From: Hyphomonadaceae bacterium
GTDB taxonomy: Bacteria; Pseudomonadota; Alphaproteobacteria; Caulobacterales; Maricaulaceae
Assembly (NCBI GenBank): GCA_013001295.1
Contig: JABDMW010000010.1
Span: 1 to 64,000 of the forward strand
Direction: 5' to 3'
Length of the DNA: 64,000 nucleotides
Shown here: one piece after another, positions 46,773 to 59,018 of the stretch
How the letters are laid out: each line of letters begins with the position of its first letter
How positions within the stretch are numbered: position 1 is the stretch's first letter
Program-made: the position numbers and the translations under genes
Notes under the pieces: model-generated
What the model saw: only the letters and a program-made list of their open reading frames with translations
Told to the model about the DNA's origin: nothing
The model's database searches: none

Positions 46773-48479
46773 TTACCAACCACCCCCGCCGCCACCGCCT
46801 CCGCCTCCGCCAGAGAATCCACCTCCGCCTCCGCCTGACGAACCGGACGATTGTGGTGCGGCGCTGGTAACGCCGGAGCTGATATTGTTAACAACGGAGC
46901 CAAGCCCTCGGCTGATATTGCCAGAATTGAAATGGCCGGTTGACCAATGGGGGGCATAGGTTTCGGCCTCGGTAGGAAGCACCGACTGAAAATATTTCGA
47001 CCAGGGCTTTTCAACACCGAGCGCGATGGCATAGGGCAGAAAACGTTCATAGCGTTCGACGGTCATCGGCGGCGGGGCCTCACTGCCGACTTTAACAGCG
47101 TTCATTTGCAGTTTTTCGGCTTTTTCAAGATACAGTTTAAACCCTTCGATTTCGGCAGATACGGCCTGGCCTTTTTTTGTCGGCGCGGGCAGGAGGAAGA
47201 AGAACAAAATATTAGTAATAATCAGAGCACCCAGAATGTAAAAATAGATCGGCTTCCATGGACCGAAGGTCGATATAGCGGCGGCGATTAAAGCCGCGAT
47301 ACTGATAATGGCGCCGACGACCATATATCCTACATTCCAGCGCTGATAGTCTTTGGAATAGCGTTTGCCGACATCTTTCACAAACTTTTCACGTGCGCCG
47401 TTGAACCGGGTATGGGTTTTGCCAGCCAGAGTGAGTGTTCTATTTTGCCCGGGAAACATGCGGTGTAAAAGCAGGGATTGTTCCTGTGGCAATTTCGGGG
47501 CAGGGCCGTCGTCGATCATCGAAAATTTTGTTTTCTTTTTTGCGGAGTCAATTTCAATCATGTTTTTAATCCCGAGATCGACAAGCGAGGCGACCAATGC
47601 CCGGTTTTTTGAAAACCCTTTGTAGTGAATATGACTGACGGCCGCAGGTGAATAGCCTTCCGGGGCTTGATAGCGTGGAAATACCGGTAGCTTGCCCGGA
47701 TCGCGACCGACTTTATTCCAGGCGCGGTAATAATAGCCAAGAATCCCAAACAGCGTTAGGGACAGGACCATCATAACCCCGTTTTTCACCCACCATATAA
47801 ACCGGTTTTGCGACGCGGACGGCGGATTGATAACGCCCTTATCAAATTTAAGCGACACGGTAATGCCTTCACGTCGCGCGAGCGGTCGGGTGGTTGTAAA
47901 TACATGCGAATCACCGATCCGACGATGGATGTAATCGGACCCATTGGCGCCACGATGTCCGGTGTATGCATTTATATCTGCGCCGGATATTGGTTCCGGA
48001 AACCGGACTTCAACTTTGGCTTTTTCAATCGGGAAATCCCAATAGGTACCAGTAGCATTCCAATAGACTTCGTCAGTGGTTTCCTCGCGGCGGATTTGAT
48101 TTTTGGCTTTGTACTTTATTTCGTAGACATGAGGGCCGTGCGGGATAAATCGATCAGCATTGCCAATCCGAATACGCAGAGCATTGTTTTCTTTCGATGT
48201 CTCGTACTTTTCCTTATTGCCATTGCGCGTGACCGATTGCACATCGAATTTTTGCGGAATTTTGTAAACGCCGTCCTGCAAATAACGAGGGATATCGCGA
48301 AAGATACCCCGTCTGATTTTTTGACCCTCGGCAGTAACGGCGATGGTTTCGGTGACGATAAAATCGCCGTTTTTCTGAACGTCGATCGAAACGTCAAACG
48401 ATGTTATTTTTTCTGCAGCGAACGCAGAAACAGATAGCAGGCATGTCAGCAGCGTAACAAGCAGCGCTCTTAACATCAT
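46773..48479 (-). CDS. DUF2207 membrane protein with glycine-rich tail
   Basis: A 568-residue protein with a cleavable signal peptide (ending AFA), an extracytoplasmic DUF2207 domain (about 25-230) and membrane helices at about 235-255 and 390-440. The C-terminus is almost pure Gly and Ser (about the last 30 residues), a feature common in this family. The function is unknown. It overlaps the lemA-like gene by 4 bp, and the DUF2207-LemA pairing is widespread. Confidence 0.88.
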   Translation of the reverse strand: MMLRALLVTLLTCLLSVSAFAAEKITSFDVSIDVQKNGDFIVTETIAVTAEGQKIRRGIFRDIPRYLQDGVYKIPQKFDVQSVTRNGNKEKYETSKENNALRIRIGNADRFIPHGPHVYEIKYKAKNQIRREETTDEVYWNATGTYWDFPIEKAKVEVRFPEPISGADINAYTGHRGANGSDYIHRRIGDSHVFTTTRPLARREGITVSLKFDKGVINPPSASQNRFIWWVKNGVMMVLSLTLFGILGYYYRAWNKVGRDPGKLPVFPRYQAPEGYSPAAVSHIHYKGFSKNRALVASLVDLGIKNMIEIDSAKKKTKFSMIDDGPAPKLPQEQSLLLHRMFPGQNRTLTLAGKTHTRFNGAREKFVKDVGKRYSKDYQRWNVGYMVVGAIISIAALIAAAISTFGPWKPIYFYILGALIITNILFFFLLPAPTKKGQAVSAEIEGFKLYLEKAEKLQMNAVKVGSEAPPPMTVERYERFLPYAIALGVEKPWSKYFQSVLPTEAETYAPHWSTGHFNSGNISRGLGSVVNNISSGVTSAAPQSSGSSGGGGGGFSGGGGGGGGGGGW

Positions 48480-49042
48480 GCATTGTCTCCAAAGGCAATA
48501 TCGGGTAGGGCGCCGTCGCTACCCTCCAGTTCAAAATAATCTACTGTATGAAAATTGAACGCGCCCGCTACCAAATTGGCCGGAAAGCTTTCGACCTTTG
48601 TATTCAATTCGCGTGTTGCGCCATTGAAAAACCGGCGCGCCATTTCGATTTTGTCTTCGGTTTCGGAGAGTTCGTTCTGCAAATCCAGAAAGTTTTGGTT
48701 GGCTTTGAGTTCCGGGTAATCTTCGGCCACGGCGAGCAGGCGGGAAATCGGTCGGGCAAGGGCGCCCTCGGCCGCTTGACGGGCTTTGATATCGTTCCCG
48801 GCATCAATCGATTGACTTCGTTTTTTCGTAATGTCCGAAAACAATTGCTTTTCGTGCTTGGCATAACCTTTGACGGTTTTAACCAATTGTGGAATTAAAT
48901 CGGTTCGGCGCTTTAATTGGACATCGATATCGGACCACCCATTTCGCACCATCTGCCGTAAATTCACCAACTGGTTGAATAAGATGACGACAGCGACGAT
49001 CAAAATGACCGCGACCACCAATAAAATGCTTAAGAAATTCAT
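48476..49042 (-). CDS. LemA-family protein
   Basis: A 188-residue protein with an N-terminal membrane helix (about 4-25) and a long helical, coiled-coil-prone domain. The family motif VRNGWSDIDVQLKRRTDLIPQLV is complete. LemA proteins are membrane-anchored and of uncertain function, often encoded with DUF2207/TPM proteins. It is the first gene of the two-gene unit. Confidence 0.9.
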   Translation of the reverse strand: MNFLSILLVVAVILIVAVVILFNQLVNLRQMVRNGWSDIDVQLKRRTDLIPQLVKTVKGYAKHEKQLFSDITKKRSQSIDAGNDIKARQAAEGALARPISRLLAVAEDYPELKANQNFLDLQNELSETEDKIEMARRFFNGATRELNTKVESFPANLVAGAFNFHTVDYFELEGSDGALPDIAFGDNA

Positions 49043-49232
49043 TTGCGTCCCTCCGTCTTAAATATAGGAACTATTCACGAGATTGCAAATAACCCCCATA
49101 AAATAAGGGGTTTTTGATGTGAGCACAATCTGATTTCATGACGATATTCGGGAGTCGGCCTCTAATAACTCGAAATACAACTTTAACACATTATTTTCGT
49201 TCTGCTGATATCCGAAAAGCCAGGGCGAATGA

Positions 49233-50636
49233 TTGTGGGAACTTTCAGTGACGGTTAGCGATAAACTTCTTCGGTTCGAGGAATTTCTAAGGTTTAGCGA
49301 GTTGCGCGTAGCCAATGACATTATCCGTGCACGCGCCGTCTATTTAATTGGATTGGCTTTCGTCCTGACGCAAATCATAAACATTGCCATGATGAGTCAT
49401 ACTTACGGGCAATGGACATTCGATCATTGGGTGTCGATTGCAGCGGTAAGCGTGATCATTTTGTTCGTTTTTTCGTTGCGGTATTGCAAGAATTTTAAAT
49501 TGTTCGCTGGACTGTATTCGCTTTTGCTAATTGCCGGGATTGCGGCATCTGCTGTCCCTGAATTCACGGGCGTCAATTCAGCTCTAATGCCTTTGTTAGT
49601 GCTCGGCTGCTTTGTGAACGGATTTATCAATGGGTGGAAGTCCGTATCGGTCTATGGGGTCGCTGCCACCATTTTCGTTTGGTTTCTGTACCGTGTTAGT
49701 CTTTCTGCACCCGCTAACGCATTGTTCGCCGCTGAAATTTACGCTGCTGCAAACTATCAACGTGCCGTCCAGATGACGCTGGCTCTGTTTCTGTCAACCT
49801 TGGTTGCGGCCTGGATTAGCTACCATATGCACCGGGCATTTACCTATCTGGAAACCAGTATGTGGCACGCGCGAAAAGCGGATCGCTCCAAATCGCAGTT
49901 CTTGGCGAATATGAGTCATGAGCTCCGGACGCCGCTCAACGGCATTATTGGTATGAGTGGCCTCCTTTTAAAAACCAATCTGAATCCAAAGCAGCGACAA
50001 TATAGCGAGATCGTAAATAGCAGCAGTGTCAGTCTGGTTGGGATCATAAATGACGTGCTGGATATCTCAAAGCTCGATGCCAACAAACTCGTCATCAAAG
50101 CAGAAGAATTCGATTTTTATAAAATGATCAATGGGCTGATAAATCTGCATCGACCGGCGGCTGTGAAGAAGGGGCTGGCCTTTGGTTTGTCCTTCCGCGA
50201 AACATTGCCCCATCATTTCGTTGGAGATGTCGGGCGACTTAAACAAATCATCAATAATCTAATCGGGAACGCCATCAAGTTTACGGACAGGGGTTCCGTT
50301 TATATTTATGTGGACGGACGAATGGAAAACCAAACAGATATGATGTTGTGCGTCGCCGTTCAGGACACAGGTGTTGGTCTCAATGAAAACGATCAGAAAA
50401 AAATCTTCGGTCGATTTGAGCAGGTAGATAACCGGCTGTCGCGCCAGAACACCGGAACGGGTTTGGGCTTGACGATTTGCAAAGAGTTTATTGAGTTTAT
50501 GGGAGGATCCTTAAACGTGATTAGTGAAATTGATAAAGGTTCCACGTTTTATTTTAATTTGAAGCTGCCAATCGCAAAACGGTCCCATAAAAGTGTGGAT
50601 ATACAAAACTCGGTTACGAATTCTGCTATCGCTTAA
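49233..50636 (+). CDS. Membrane sensor histidine kinase
   Basis: A protein of up to 467 residues with five or six membrane helices in the first 190 residues, then HisKA and HATPase_c domains. The H-box is [18 protein letters not shown], the N-box [12 protein letters not shown]-like, and the G-box GTGLGLTI. There is no periplasmic sensor, HAMP or receiver domain, so the membrane part itself is likely the sensor. No cognate response regulator is adjacent. The start is uncertain: a TTG at 49233 and a GTG at 49248 are both possible and neither has a strong ribosome-binding site. Confidence 0.85.
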   Translation: MWELSVTVSDKLLRFEEFLRFSELRVANDIIRARAVYLIGLAFVLTQIINIAMMSHTYGQWTFDHWVSIAAVSVIILFVFSLRYCKNFKLFAGLYSLLLIAGIAASAVPEFTGVNSALMPLLVLGCFVNGFINGWKSVSVYGVAATIFVWFLYRVSLSAPANALFAAEIYAAANYQRAVQMTLALFLSTLVAAWISYHMHRAFTYLETSMWHARKADRSKSQFLANMSHELRTPLNGIIGMSGLLLKTNLNPKQRQYSEIVNSSSVSLVGIINDVLDISKLDANKLVIKAEEFDFYKMINGLINLHRPAAVKKGLAFGLSFRETLPHHFVGDVGRLKQIINNLIGNAIKFTDRGSVYIYVDGRMENQTDMMLCVAVQDTGVGLNENDQKKIFGRFEQVDNRLSRQNTGTGLGLTICKEFIEFMGGSLNVISEIDKGSTFYFNLKLPIAKRSHKSVDIQNSVTNSAIA

Positions 50637-50684
50637 GTCGTTCGATAATTTTAAAAATTGCGCAGGAAAAACCTAAAGTTATCC

Positions 50685-52972
<2,288 letters not shown>

Positions 52973-52998
52973 TTTCTAAGGCCAATAACAAATGCGAA

Positions 52999-53035
52999 AG
53001 GCGGCGTCCCGACATATTGGGGCGCCGTCTTTTTA
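52999..53035 (+). terminator. Probable rho-independent terminator after katG
   Basis: The arms GGCGGCGTCCC and GGGGCGCCGTC pair over 11 bp with two G-U pairs around a short loop (GACATATT), then a T-run. It lies about 27 bp after the katG stop. Confidence 0.8.
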
Positions 53036-53105
53036 TGTTTCAATGGACATCGCGACGGCTTCCCGATAAGGCGAACGTCAGAATTATCAACAGGTCCATT
53101 AGGAT

Positions 53106-54332
53106 ATGTCCGACCGGTACGCAGCATTTCGTCATTCCTCATTTTCGCGTTATTTTACGGCGCGTTTTTTAACAGCGTTTGCGACTCAAATTTTATCGGT
53201 CGCTGTTGGATATGAAATTTACGATGTAACCGGAAACCCGATTTGGCTCGGATGGATCGGATTGGTGCAATTTCTTCCAGCACTTCTGCTCGTTGTCATT
53301 ACAGGCTTCGCGTCAGACAAGTTCGGGCGGCGACTGGTCATGGGCTTGGGTATTTTACTTGAGATGCTATGCGTTTTTGGTGTTATTGGTTTGGCGTTGA
53401 CCGGGAATTTCAGACCGATCCCAGTGCTAATTGTCCTAACATTGTTTGGCATAGCGCGCGCGTTCATGTCGCCTGCATCAGCTTCGCTTGTTGTTAATGT
53501 CGTGCCAAAAGATGATTTCGCCAACGCCGTTGGCTGGGTAACCTCATCCTGGCAAATTGCGTCAGTTGTCGGGCCTGCTGTGGGCGGCGTTCTCCATTTA
53601 CTTTCCGCCAGCCTCGCCTTTGCCGTTTCCGGCATAGCCTTTGCGTGCGCTGCCTTTCTCATTTTCTCTATCCCCAAACCAAAGCAAATTCTTTCTAAAG
53701 AACCGACAAATCTGAAAACATTAATCGGTGGCTTTCGTTATATTTGGCAGGAGAAAATAGTCTTGGGCGCAATTTCACTTGATCTTTTTGCCGTCTTATT
53801 GGCGGGAGCAGTCGCTCTTATGCCGGTCTATGCCAAAGATATTTTGGAAGTTGGGCAAGTTGGCAACGGGTTATTGCGCGCCGCGCCCGGAATTGGGGCG
53901 ATTGCTATGGCTGTCTGGCTGGTGTCATTTCCAATCAAGGATCACGCTGGGAAAATATTGTTTGTCAGCGTCGCATTATTCGGGTTGGCGACAGCTGTGT
54001 TCGGTGTGTCGAAACTGGCGTGGTTCTCGATACTTGTTCTCATGCTTGTGGGTGCTTTTGACATGGTTTCAGTTTATATCCGCGAGGTGCTGTTACAGCT
54101 CTGGACGCCAGACCATGTCCGGGGCCGGGTCAATGCCGTTAATTCCATATTCCTGGGGGCATCGAATGAACTTGGCGAATTCCGCGCCGGATTTATGGCT
54201 GCCGCGTACGGAACAGTATTTACAGTGGTCGCAGGCGGGGTCGCAGCGATTGGTGTTGCGGGACTTTGGACTCAGCTGTTTCCCCGGTTATACAAGACCA
54301 ACAGTTTAGACGGTCCAGATCATCTGGATTAG
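53106..54332 (+). CDS. MFS transporter (EntS-like exporter family)
   Basis: A 408-residue membrane protein with about 12 hydrophobic segments and the MFS loop motif DKFGRRLVMG between helices 2 and 3. The N-terminus (FRHSSFSRYFTARFLTAFATQI) resembles the MFS_3/EntS branch of drug and siderophore exporters. AGGA precedes the ATG. It lies after the katG terminator and 21 bp before the DUF1244 gene. The substrate is unknown. Confidence 0.85.
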   Translation: MSDRYAAFRHSSFSRYFTARFLTAFATQILSVAVGYEIYDVTGNPIWLGWIGLVQFLPALLLVVITGFASDKFGRRLVMGLGILLEMLCVFGVIGLALTGNFRPIPVLIVLTLFGIARAFMSPASASLVVNVVPKDDFANAVGWVTSSWQIASVVGPAVGGVLHLLSASLAFAVSGIAFACAAFLIFSIPKPKQILSKEPTNLKTLIGGFRYIWQEKIVLGAISLDLFAVLLAGAVALMPVYAKDILEVGQVGNGLLRAAPGIGAIAMAVWLVSFPIKDHAGKILFVSVALFGLATAVFGVSKLAWFSILVLMLVGAFDMVSVYIREVLLQLWTPDHVRGRVNAVNSIFLGASNELGEFRAGFMAAAYGTVFTVVAGGVAAIGVAGLWTQLFPRLYKTNSLDGPDHLD

Positions 54333-54353
54333 CAAGCACGAAGGAAATTTGCG

Positions 54354-54662
54354 ATGAGCGATAATATTGATCAAGCTACACAAGACAAATTGGATGCCGC
54401 CGTTATGCGCCGGTTAATAGCTCACCTAGATGACCGTAAAAATGTCCAGAATATTGATTTGATGATCTTAGCGGATTTTTGCCGGAATTGTCTCGGAAAA
54501 TGGTATAAAAATGCGGCCGATGATTTGGGCGTCGACATGAGTGATGAAGCCGCGAAAGAACGTATATATGGTATGCCATATACAGAATGGAAAAAGCAGC
54601 ATCAATTGCCGGCCTCGCAAGAACAGCTTGATAAACTGGACGAGAAGAAATCCCAAAAATAG
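54354..54662 (+). CDS. DUF1244-family protein
   Basis: A 102-residue helical cytoplasmic protein. The core NVQNIDLMILADFCRNCLGKWY and the later GMPYTEWK match the DUF1244 family, which is common in Proteobacteria and of unknown function. The two Cys in FCRNC form a CxxC-like pair. It follows the MFS gene closely. Confidence 0.85.
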   Translation: MSDNIDQATQDKLDAAVMRRLIAHLDDRKNVQNIDLMILADFCRNCLGKWYKNAADDLGVDMSDEAAKERIYGMPYTEWKKQHQLPASQEQLDKLDEKKSQK

Positions 54663-54847
54663 GGAAAATCAAGGATTAATCGCCTTAAAACCGGCTGTTT
54701 TACCGCTTAATACTGCAAAAATTGGCCGGAAAATGCCATTGGTTGATTAATATTTTAAATTTAGCATTGCGTATTAGCTATAAATGCCTACAAAGAGGCG
54801 AGTCTTTGGGAAGGGGCTTGGGTGATAATAGGCGCGAAGGATCAACC

Positions 54848-55156
54848 ATGCAAAGTTCCCACAATATCCAGCAGGCGAATGTCGCCCGTGCAAGTGGCTT
54901 ATTGAAAGCAATTTCCAATAAAACAAGACTATCGATTGTCTGTCTTTTGGCCGAAAACGAAATGTCTGTGGGCGAGTTATTGGATGTTATTCCTCTTTCG
55001 CAATCAGCCATGTCGCAACATTTGGCCCTGCTAAGACGGGGAAAAATTGTCAAAACCAGACGTCAGGCGCAATCCATTATTTATTCGCTTTCCAGTTCCG
55101 AAGCAAAAACAATTGTTGCAACGGTCCACAAACTTTTTTGCGACGATGAGAATTAG
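54848..55156 (+). CDS. ArsR-family repressor of the BigR/SqrR persulfide-sensing type
   Basis: A 102-residue winged-helix repressor. The ATG at 54848 follows GAAGGA; longer frames lack features. Two cysteines, Cys32 in LSIVCLL and Cys98 in KLFCDDEN, sit at the positions of the sensor cysteines of BigR (42/108) and SqrR (41/107). The spacing is the same 66 residues. In those proteins persulfides link the pair and release DNA. The recognition helix is SQSAMSQHLALLRR. No sqr, blh or other sulfide gene adjoins it, so its target is unclear; it could be itself, the TerB-like gene or a distant locus. Confidence 0.82.
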   Translation: MQSSHNIQQANVARASGLLKAISNKTRLSIVCLLAENEMSVGELLDVIPLSQSAMSQHLALLRRGKIVKTRRQAQSIIYSLSSSEAKTIVATVHKLFCDDEN

Positions 55157-55231
55157 ATACAATTTTACGGATTGTCACACGGAGTTCTTCCGACGATAAT
55201 CCTCTGCATCAAGTCAGAATTGAGATTGTTA

Positions 55232-55633
55232 ATGGCGGAGCTAAAACTCAACACGATAGTTGAAGACGTATTGCGTCTTCTCCTATATGTTGTCGCCGCT
55301 GATAAAAAAATATATCAAAATGAAATCGACGGGTTTTTAAAAGCGACAACGGACTTGTGTTTGGCAGACACGGACGGGAATGCACTCCCCCGATCCTGGT
55401 TGTTTGATTGGTTCTTGCAAAATTATCAGGCGGTAAAAACAGATACCGAAAATTCGGATTTCAGTACGAATCTTGTCCATCATTTTATCAGATTGCGGAC
55501 ATGGCCAGACAAAAAGCGGCTGCTGAGCATATTGTGCAATATAGCAGTCGCAGATGGAGACTATCATCTGAATGAAAAGGTCCTTGTGGCATTAGCGGCT
55601 GCATACTGGGAAGAAAAAGCACCCGAATTGTGA
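55232..55633 (+). CDS. TerB-like cytoplasmic protein
   Basis: A 133-residue all-helical protein with acidic repeats typical of TerB/DjlA-N domains (AADKKIYQNEIDGFL and VADGDYHLNEKVLVALAA). TerB domains bind metal and often act in stress or tellurite-type responses. The start at 55232 is chosen for the domain boundary; the frame is open upstream. It follows the BigR/SqrR-like gene by 75 bp and may be its co-transcribed target. Confidence 0.65.
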   Translation: MAELKLNTIVEDVLRLLLYVVAADKKIYQNEIDGFLKATTDLCLADTDGNALPRSWLFDWFLQNYQAVKTDTENSDFSTNLVHHFIRLRTWPDKKRLLSILCNIAVADGDYHLNEKVLVALAAAYWEEKAPEL

Positions 55634-55656
55634 TATCACGATTAGCTTTTTAGGTT

Positions 55657-55675
55657 GAATGACGGCGCGTCATTC
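55657..55675 (+). promoter_or_regulatory. Perfect 19-bp operator in front of the acyl-CoA operon
   Basis: GAATGACG and CGTCATTC form perfect 8-bp arms around GCG. A -35-like TTGAAT overlaps the left arm and a -10-like TATATG (55676-55681) follows the right arm, so a bound repressor would sit on the promoter. It is 83 bp before the thiolase ATG. A TetR-type regulator is the usual kind for such sites and such operons, but its gene is not in the window. Confidence 0.65.
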
Positions 55676-55758
55676 TATATGCATCAAGTTTCATATTGCC
55701 CGCCATTGGTTAGCGTGTGCAACCCGTTTGCCAATCCCAAAGATCCAAGGAGATCATT

Positions 55759-56934
55759 ATGAGAGAAGCCGTCATCGTATCAACCGCAAGAACTCCGATT
55801 GGACGTGCCTACCGCGGTGCTTTTAATGCCACACCATCTCCCACATTAGCCGGACACGCTATTGATGAAGCTGTCAAGCGGGCTGGAATTGATGGGGCAG
55901 AGGTTGAAGACGTCACGATTGGCGCAGCTATGCAACAAGGCGTTCAGATCACGGTGGCTCGAAACGCGGTTTTGGCTTCAAATTTGCCGGTTACTGTTTC
56001 AGCCCAAAGTATCGATCGTCAGTGTTCGTCCGGCATGATGGCGATCGGAATGGCTGCAAAACAAATCATTGTGGACAATCAACAAATTGCCATCGGCGGG
56101 GGCGTCGAAAGCATATCAATGGTCCAGACCGGTGAAATGTTCCGTGGCACAGATCCAAACGTGATCGCCAAACATCCAAATGCTTATATTCAAATGATTG
56201 ATACGGCTGAAATTGTTGCCAAGAAATACGGCGTATCACGCGAATCCATGGACGAATATGCGCTGCAAAGCCAGCAACGCACCCATGCCGCTCAAGAAGC
56301 CGGTAAATTTGATGATGAGATCGTGCCATTGGCGTCGACCATGATGGTCAAAAACAAAGAGACGGGTGAGATTTCCAAGCAGGATGTCACATTGGAAAAA
56401 GACGAAGGCAATCGTCCGGGTACGACACTTGAAGGTCTTTCCGGTCTTGGAGCTGTCCGAGGCGAAGGCTTCACTATTACAGCAGGGAATGCCAGCCAGT
56501 TATCCGACGGTGCATCTGCCAGCGTTCTGATGGAAGCCAAAGAAGCCGAAAAACGCGGCCTTGAACCGCTCGGGATTTATCGCGGTATGGCCGTGGCGGG
56601 GCTAGAGCCGGAAGAAATGGGCATTGGCCCGGTGTTCGCTGTGCCAAAGCTCTTGAAAGCCAATGGCTTAAAAATGGATGATATCGATCTGTGGGAGCTC
56701 AATGAAGCCTTTGCAGTACAAGTGATCTATTGCCGTGACCAACTCGGAATTCCAAATGAGATCATGAATGTGAATGGCGGCGCGATTTCTGTCGGGCATC
56801 CCTACGGCATGAGCGGGGCGCGTATGGTCGCGCACGCCTTGATTGAAGGAAAACGTCGGGGCGCAAAATATGTTGTAAGCACAATGTGTGTTGGCGGTGG
56901 TATGGGTGCCGCCGGTCTTTTTGAGGTAGCGTAA
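55759..56934 (+). CDS. Acetyl-CoA acetyltransferase (thiolase)
   Basis: A 391-residue thiolase that cleaves 3-ketoacyl-CoA. The nucleophile Cys is in [13 protein letters not shown], the His in [15 protein letters not shown] and the second Cys in [10 protein letters not shown]. The ATG at 55759 follows AAGGAG. It is the first gene of an operon with a hydroxyacyl-CoA dehydrogenase-like SDR, four acyl-CoA dehydrogenases and a hydratase, so it performs the last step of a beta-oxidation cycle. Confidence 0.93.
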   Translation: MREAVIVSTARTPIGRAYRGAFNATPSPTLAGHAIDEAVKRAGIDGAEVEDVTIGAAMQQGVQITVARNAVLASNLPVTVSAQSIDRQCSSGMMAIGMAAKQIIVDNQQIAIGGGVESISMVQTGEMFRGTDPNVIAKHPNAYIQMIDTAEIVAKKYGVSRESMDEYALQSQQRTHAAQEAGKFDDEIVPLASTMMVKNKETGEISKQDVTLEKDEGNRPGTTLEGLSGLGAVRGEGFTITAGNASQLSDGASASVLMEAKEAEKRGLEPLGIYRGMAVAGLEPEEMGIGPVFAVPKLLKANGLKMDDIDLWELNEAFAVQVIYCRDQLGIPNEIMNVNGGAISVGHPYGMSGARMVAHALIEGKRRGAKYVVSTMCVGGGMGAAGLFEVA

Positions 56935-57857
56935 TGAGTAAAGTCGATTTTGAGAACCGCGTCGCGATTATTACAGGCGCGGGTGCAGGTCTGGGTAAAA
57001 GCCACGCACTGGCACTGGCTGCACGCGGTGTTAAGGTAGTCGTAAATGATTTGGGCGGTTCTGTGTCCGGTGAGGGCGGTTCAAAGTCCGTGGCTGAGCA
57101 GGTTGTTGACGAAATTGAAGCGGCTGGTGGTGAAGCCATGGCCAATGGTGCCGATGTCACCAAATTGGATCAAGTTGAGACCATGGTCGCGGCAGCAATT
57201 GATCGGTGGGGGCATGTCGATATCCTGATCAATAATGCAGGCATTCTCCGCGATAAGAGCTTCTCGAAAATGGAGATGAAAGATTTCGAGCTTGTTTTGG
57301 ACGTTCATCTGGTTGGGTCAGCAAATTGTACAAAAGCGGTTTGGAATCACATGAAAGAGCGGGGTTATGGCCGGATCGTGATGACGACATCTTCTTCCGG
57401 TAATTACGGTAATTTTGGTCAAACCAATTATGGGGCTGCTAAAACCGGTGTTATCGGCTTAATGAACACGCTATGCCTGGAAGGCGCGAAGTACGACATA
57501 CGGGTTAATGCACTGTCTCCGACCGCTGCCACACGTATGACAGAAGGACTGATGCCGGAAGAAGCTTTGGCGTTGTTAACGGTCGAAAGCGTTACGGCGG
57601 GGCTGGTCTATTTGGTATGCGATGATGCGCCCAACCGGTTAATCCTGTGCGCAGGCGCAGGCGGTTTTGCAGCAACAAAAGTTTACGAGACCAAAGGTAT
57701 TCATCTCAATCCGGATCAACAATCGCCCGAAAATGTGGCAAAACTGATCGACAAGATCACCGATCCAGAAGGCCAGGAAGAATATACAAATGGCGGCCAA
57801 CAAACGATGAAATTTGTGACGCAAGCTTCGGCAGGAGTAAATACATGGGACATCTAG
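56934..57857 (+). CDS. SDR of the HSD17B4 (MFE-2) type, probable 3-hydroxyacyl-CoA dehydrogenase
   Basis: A 307-residue SDR resembling the dehydrogenase domain of peroxisomal multifunctional enzyme 2. The NAD motif TGAGAGLGKSHALALAARG is followed by the characteristic VVNDLGGSVSGEG. The active site has Ser in TTSSSGNYG and Tyr-Lys in YGAAK. Members oxidise 3-hydroxyacyl-CoA, including branched and steroid side chains. The start shares one base with the thiolase stop, and the end overlaps the next gene by 13 bp. The separate MaoC gene downstream supplies the hydratase activity that is fused in MFE-2. Confidence 0.9.
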   Translation: MSKVDFENRVAIITGAGAGLGKSHALALAARGVKVVVNDLGGSVSGEGGSKSVAEQVVDEIEAAGGEAMANGADVTKLDQVETMVAAAIDRWGHVDILINNAGILRDKSFSKMEMKDFELVLDVHLVGSANCTKAVWNHMKERGYGRIVMTTSSSGNYGNFGQTNYGAAKTGVIGLMNTLCLEGAKYDIRVNALSPTAATRMTEGLMPEEALALLTVESVTAGLVYLVCDDAPNRLILCAGAGGFAATKVYETKGIHLNPDQQSPENVAKLIDKITDPEGQEEYTNGGQQTMKFVTQASAGVNTWDI

Positions 57858-59017
57858 ACGATTTTCGCGCAGAAACTCGGGCATGGCTTGAGGAAAACTG
57901 TCCAGAGTCTATGCGCACGCCTTTTTCTAATGATGGGGATGCTTGTTGGGGCGGGCGGAATTGGACATTTGCCAGTGACGATCAGAAAATCTGGCTCGAA
58001 CGGTGTGTCGCCAAAGGCTATACCGCACCGACTTGGGACGAAAAATACGGAGGCGCCGGACTAGACCGAGCTCAGGAGCGTATTCTCCGGCAAGAAATGA
58101 AGCGGATTAACGCGAGATTACCATTGTCCAGCTTTGGCATCTGGATGCTCGGGCCGGCCTTATTGAAATTCGGGTCCGAAGAACAAAAACTAAAATATTT
58201 ACCGCCAATTACACGCGGAGAAATTCGCTGGTGCCAAGGCTATTCAGAACCGGCTGCCGGATCTGACCTCGCATCACTCGCAACAAAAGCTGAAGACAAA
58301 GGTGATCATTTCCTGGTCAATGGCCAGAAAGTCTGGACATCCTACGCAGATAAGGCCGACTGGATTTTCTGTCTCGTGCGCACCGATAATTCCGGCACCA
58401 AACACCAGGGCATTAGTTTTGTGTTGTTTGATATGGAAAGTGAAGGCGTTGAAGCGCGCCCAATTAAACTGATCTCCGGTCGGTCCCCGTTCTGTGAGAC
58501 GTTCTTTGAAAATGTCAAAGTCCCGAAAGAAAACCTGGTTGGAGAATTGGGGCAGGGATGGACGATTGCTAAATATCTCCTCACCCATGAACGCGAAATG
58601 ATCGGCGAAATGGAAGCGCCACGCCCGCTTTCTGAAGTGGCTGCGCAAACCATGGGGTTGGTTGATGGCAAATTACCAGACTCATTGCTCAGAGGTAAAA
58701 TTGCGGAGGCCGAGATCGATGATTGGGCCTTCAAAATGACCATGGGCCGCCTGCTTTCAGAAGCCAAAGCCGGAATGAGCCTGGGCGCGAAATCTTCGAT
58801 GTTGAAATATTACGGAACTGAGCTGAATAAGCGCCGGTTGGAACTGATGATGGATGCAGCAGGTCAAGACGGACTTGAATGGGAAAGCGACCGCAGCAAT
58901 GACGGTCAATTGGCGCGGTCATGGCTGCGAACCAAAGGCAACTCAATTGAAGGTGGCACGTCCGAAGTTCAATTAAATATTATTTCCAAACATATTCTAC
59001 AATTGCCGGGGGCTTAA
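57845..59017 (+). CDS. Acyl-CoA dehydrogenase, probable alpha-type subunit (pair 1)
   Basis: A 390-residue acyl-CoA dehydrogenase. The ATG at 57845 follows AGGAG. It keeps the FAD/substrate motif WCQGYSEPAAGSDLAS, a HER motif in the region where isovaleryl-type enzymes place their catalytic Glu, and the C-terminal loop EGGTSEVQ. The next gene is a second, diverged dehydrogenase lacking these, separated by 1 bp. That layout matches heteromeric alpha2-beta2 acyl-CoA dehydrogenases of sterol side-chain degradation. The substrate is unknown. Confidence 0.9.
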   Translation: MGHLDDFRAETRAWLEENCPESMRTPFSNDGDACWGGRNWTFASDDQKIWLERCVAKGYTAPTWDEKYGGAGLDRAQERILRQEMKRINARLPLSSFGIWMLGPALLKFGSEEQKLKYLPPITRGEIRWCQGYSEPAAGSDLASLATKAEDKGDHFLVNGQKVWTSYADKADWIFCLVRTDNSGTKHQGISFVLFDMESEGVEARPIKLISGRSPFCETFFENVKVPKENLVGELGQGWTIAKYLLTHEREMIGEMEAPRPLSEVAAQTMGLVDGKLPDSLLRGKIAEAEIDDWAFKMTMGRLLSEAKAGMSLGAKSSMLKYYGTELNKRRLELMMDAAGQDGLEWESDRSNDGQLARSWLRTKGNSIEGGTSEVQLNIISKHILQLPGA

Positions 59018-59018
59018 A

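Noticed and set aside
46753-46959. Proline-rich frame on the + strand at the end of the DUF2207 gene
   Set aside because: It is the reverse complement of the Gly-rich codons of the DUF2207 tail, not a separate gene.
49091-49112. AACCCC/GGGGTT hairpin followed by a T-run, upstream of lemA
   Set aside because: The stem is only 6 bp with a 10-base loop, and no gene on the + strand ends there; too weak to call a terminator.
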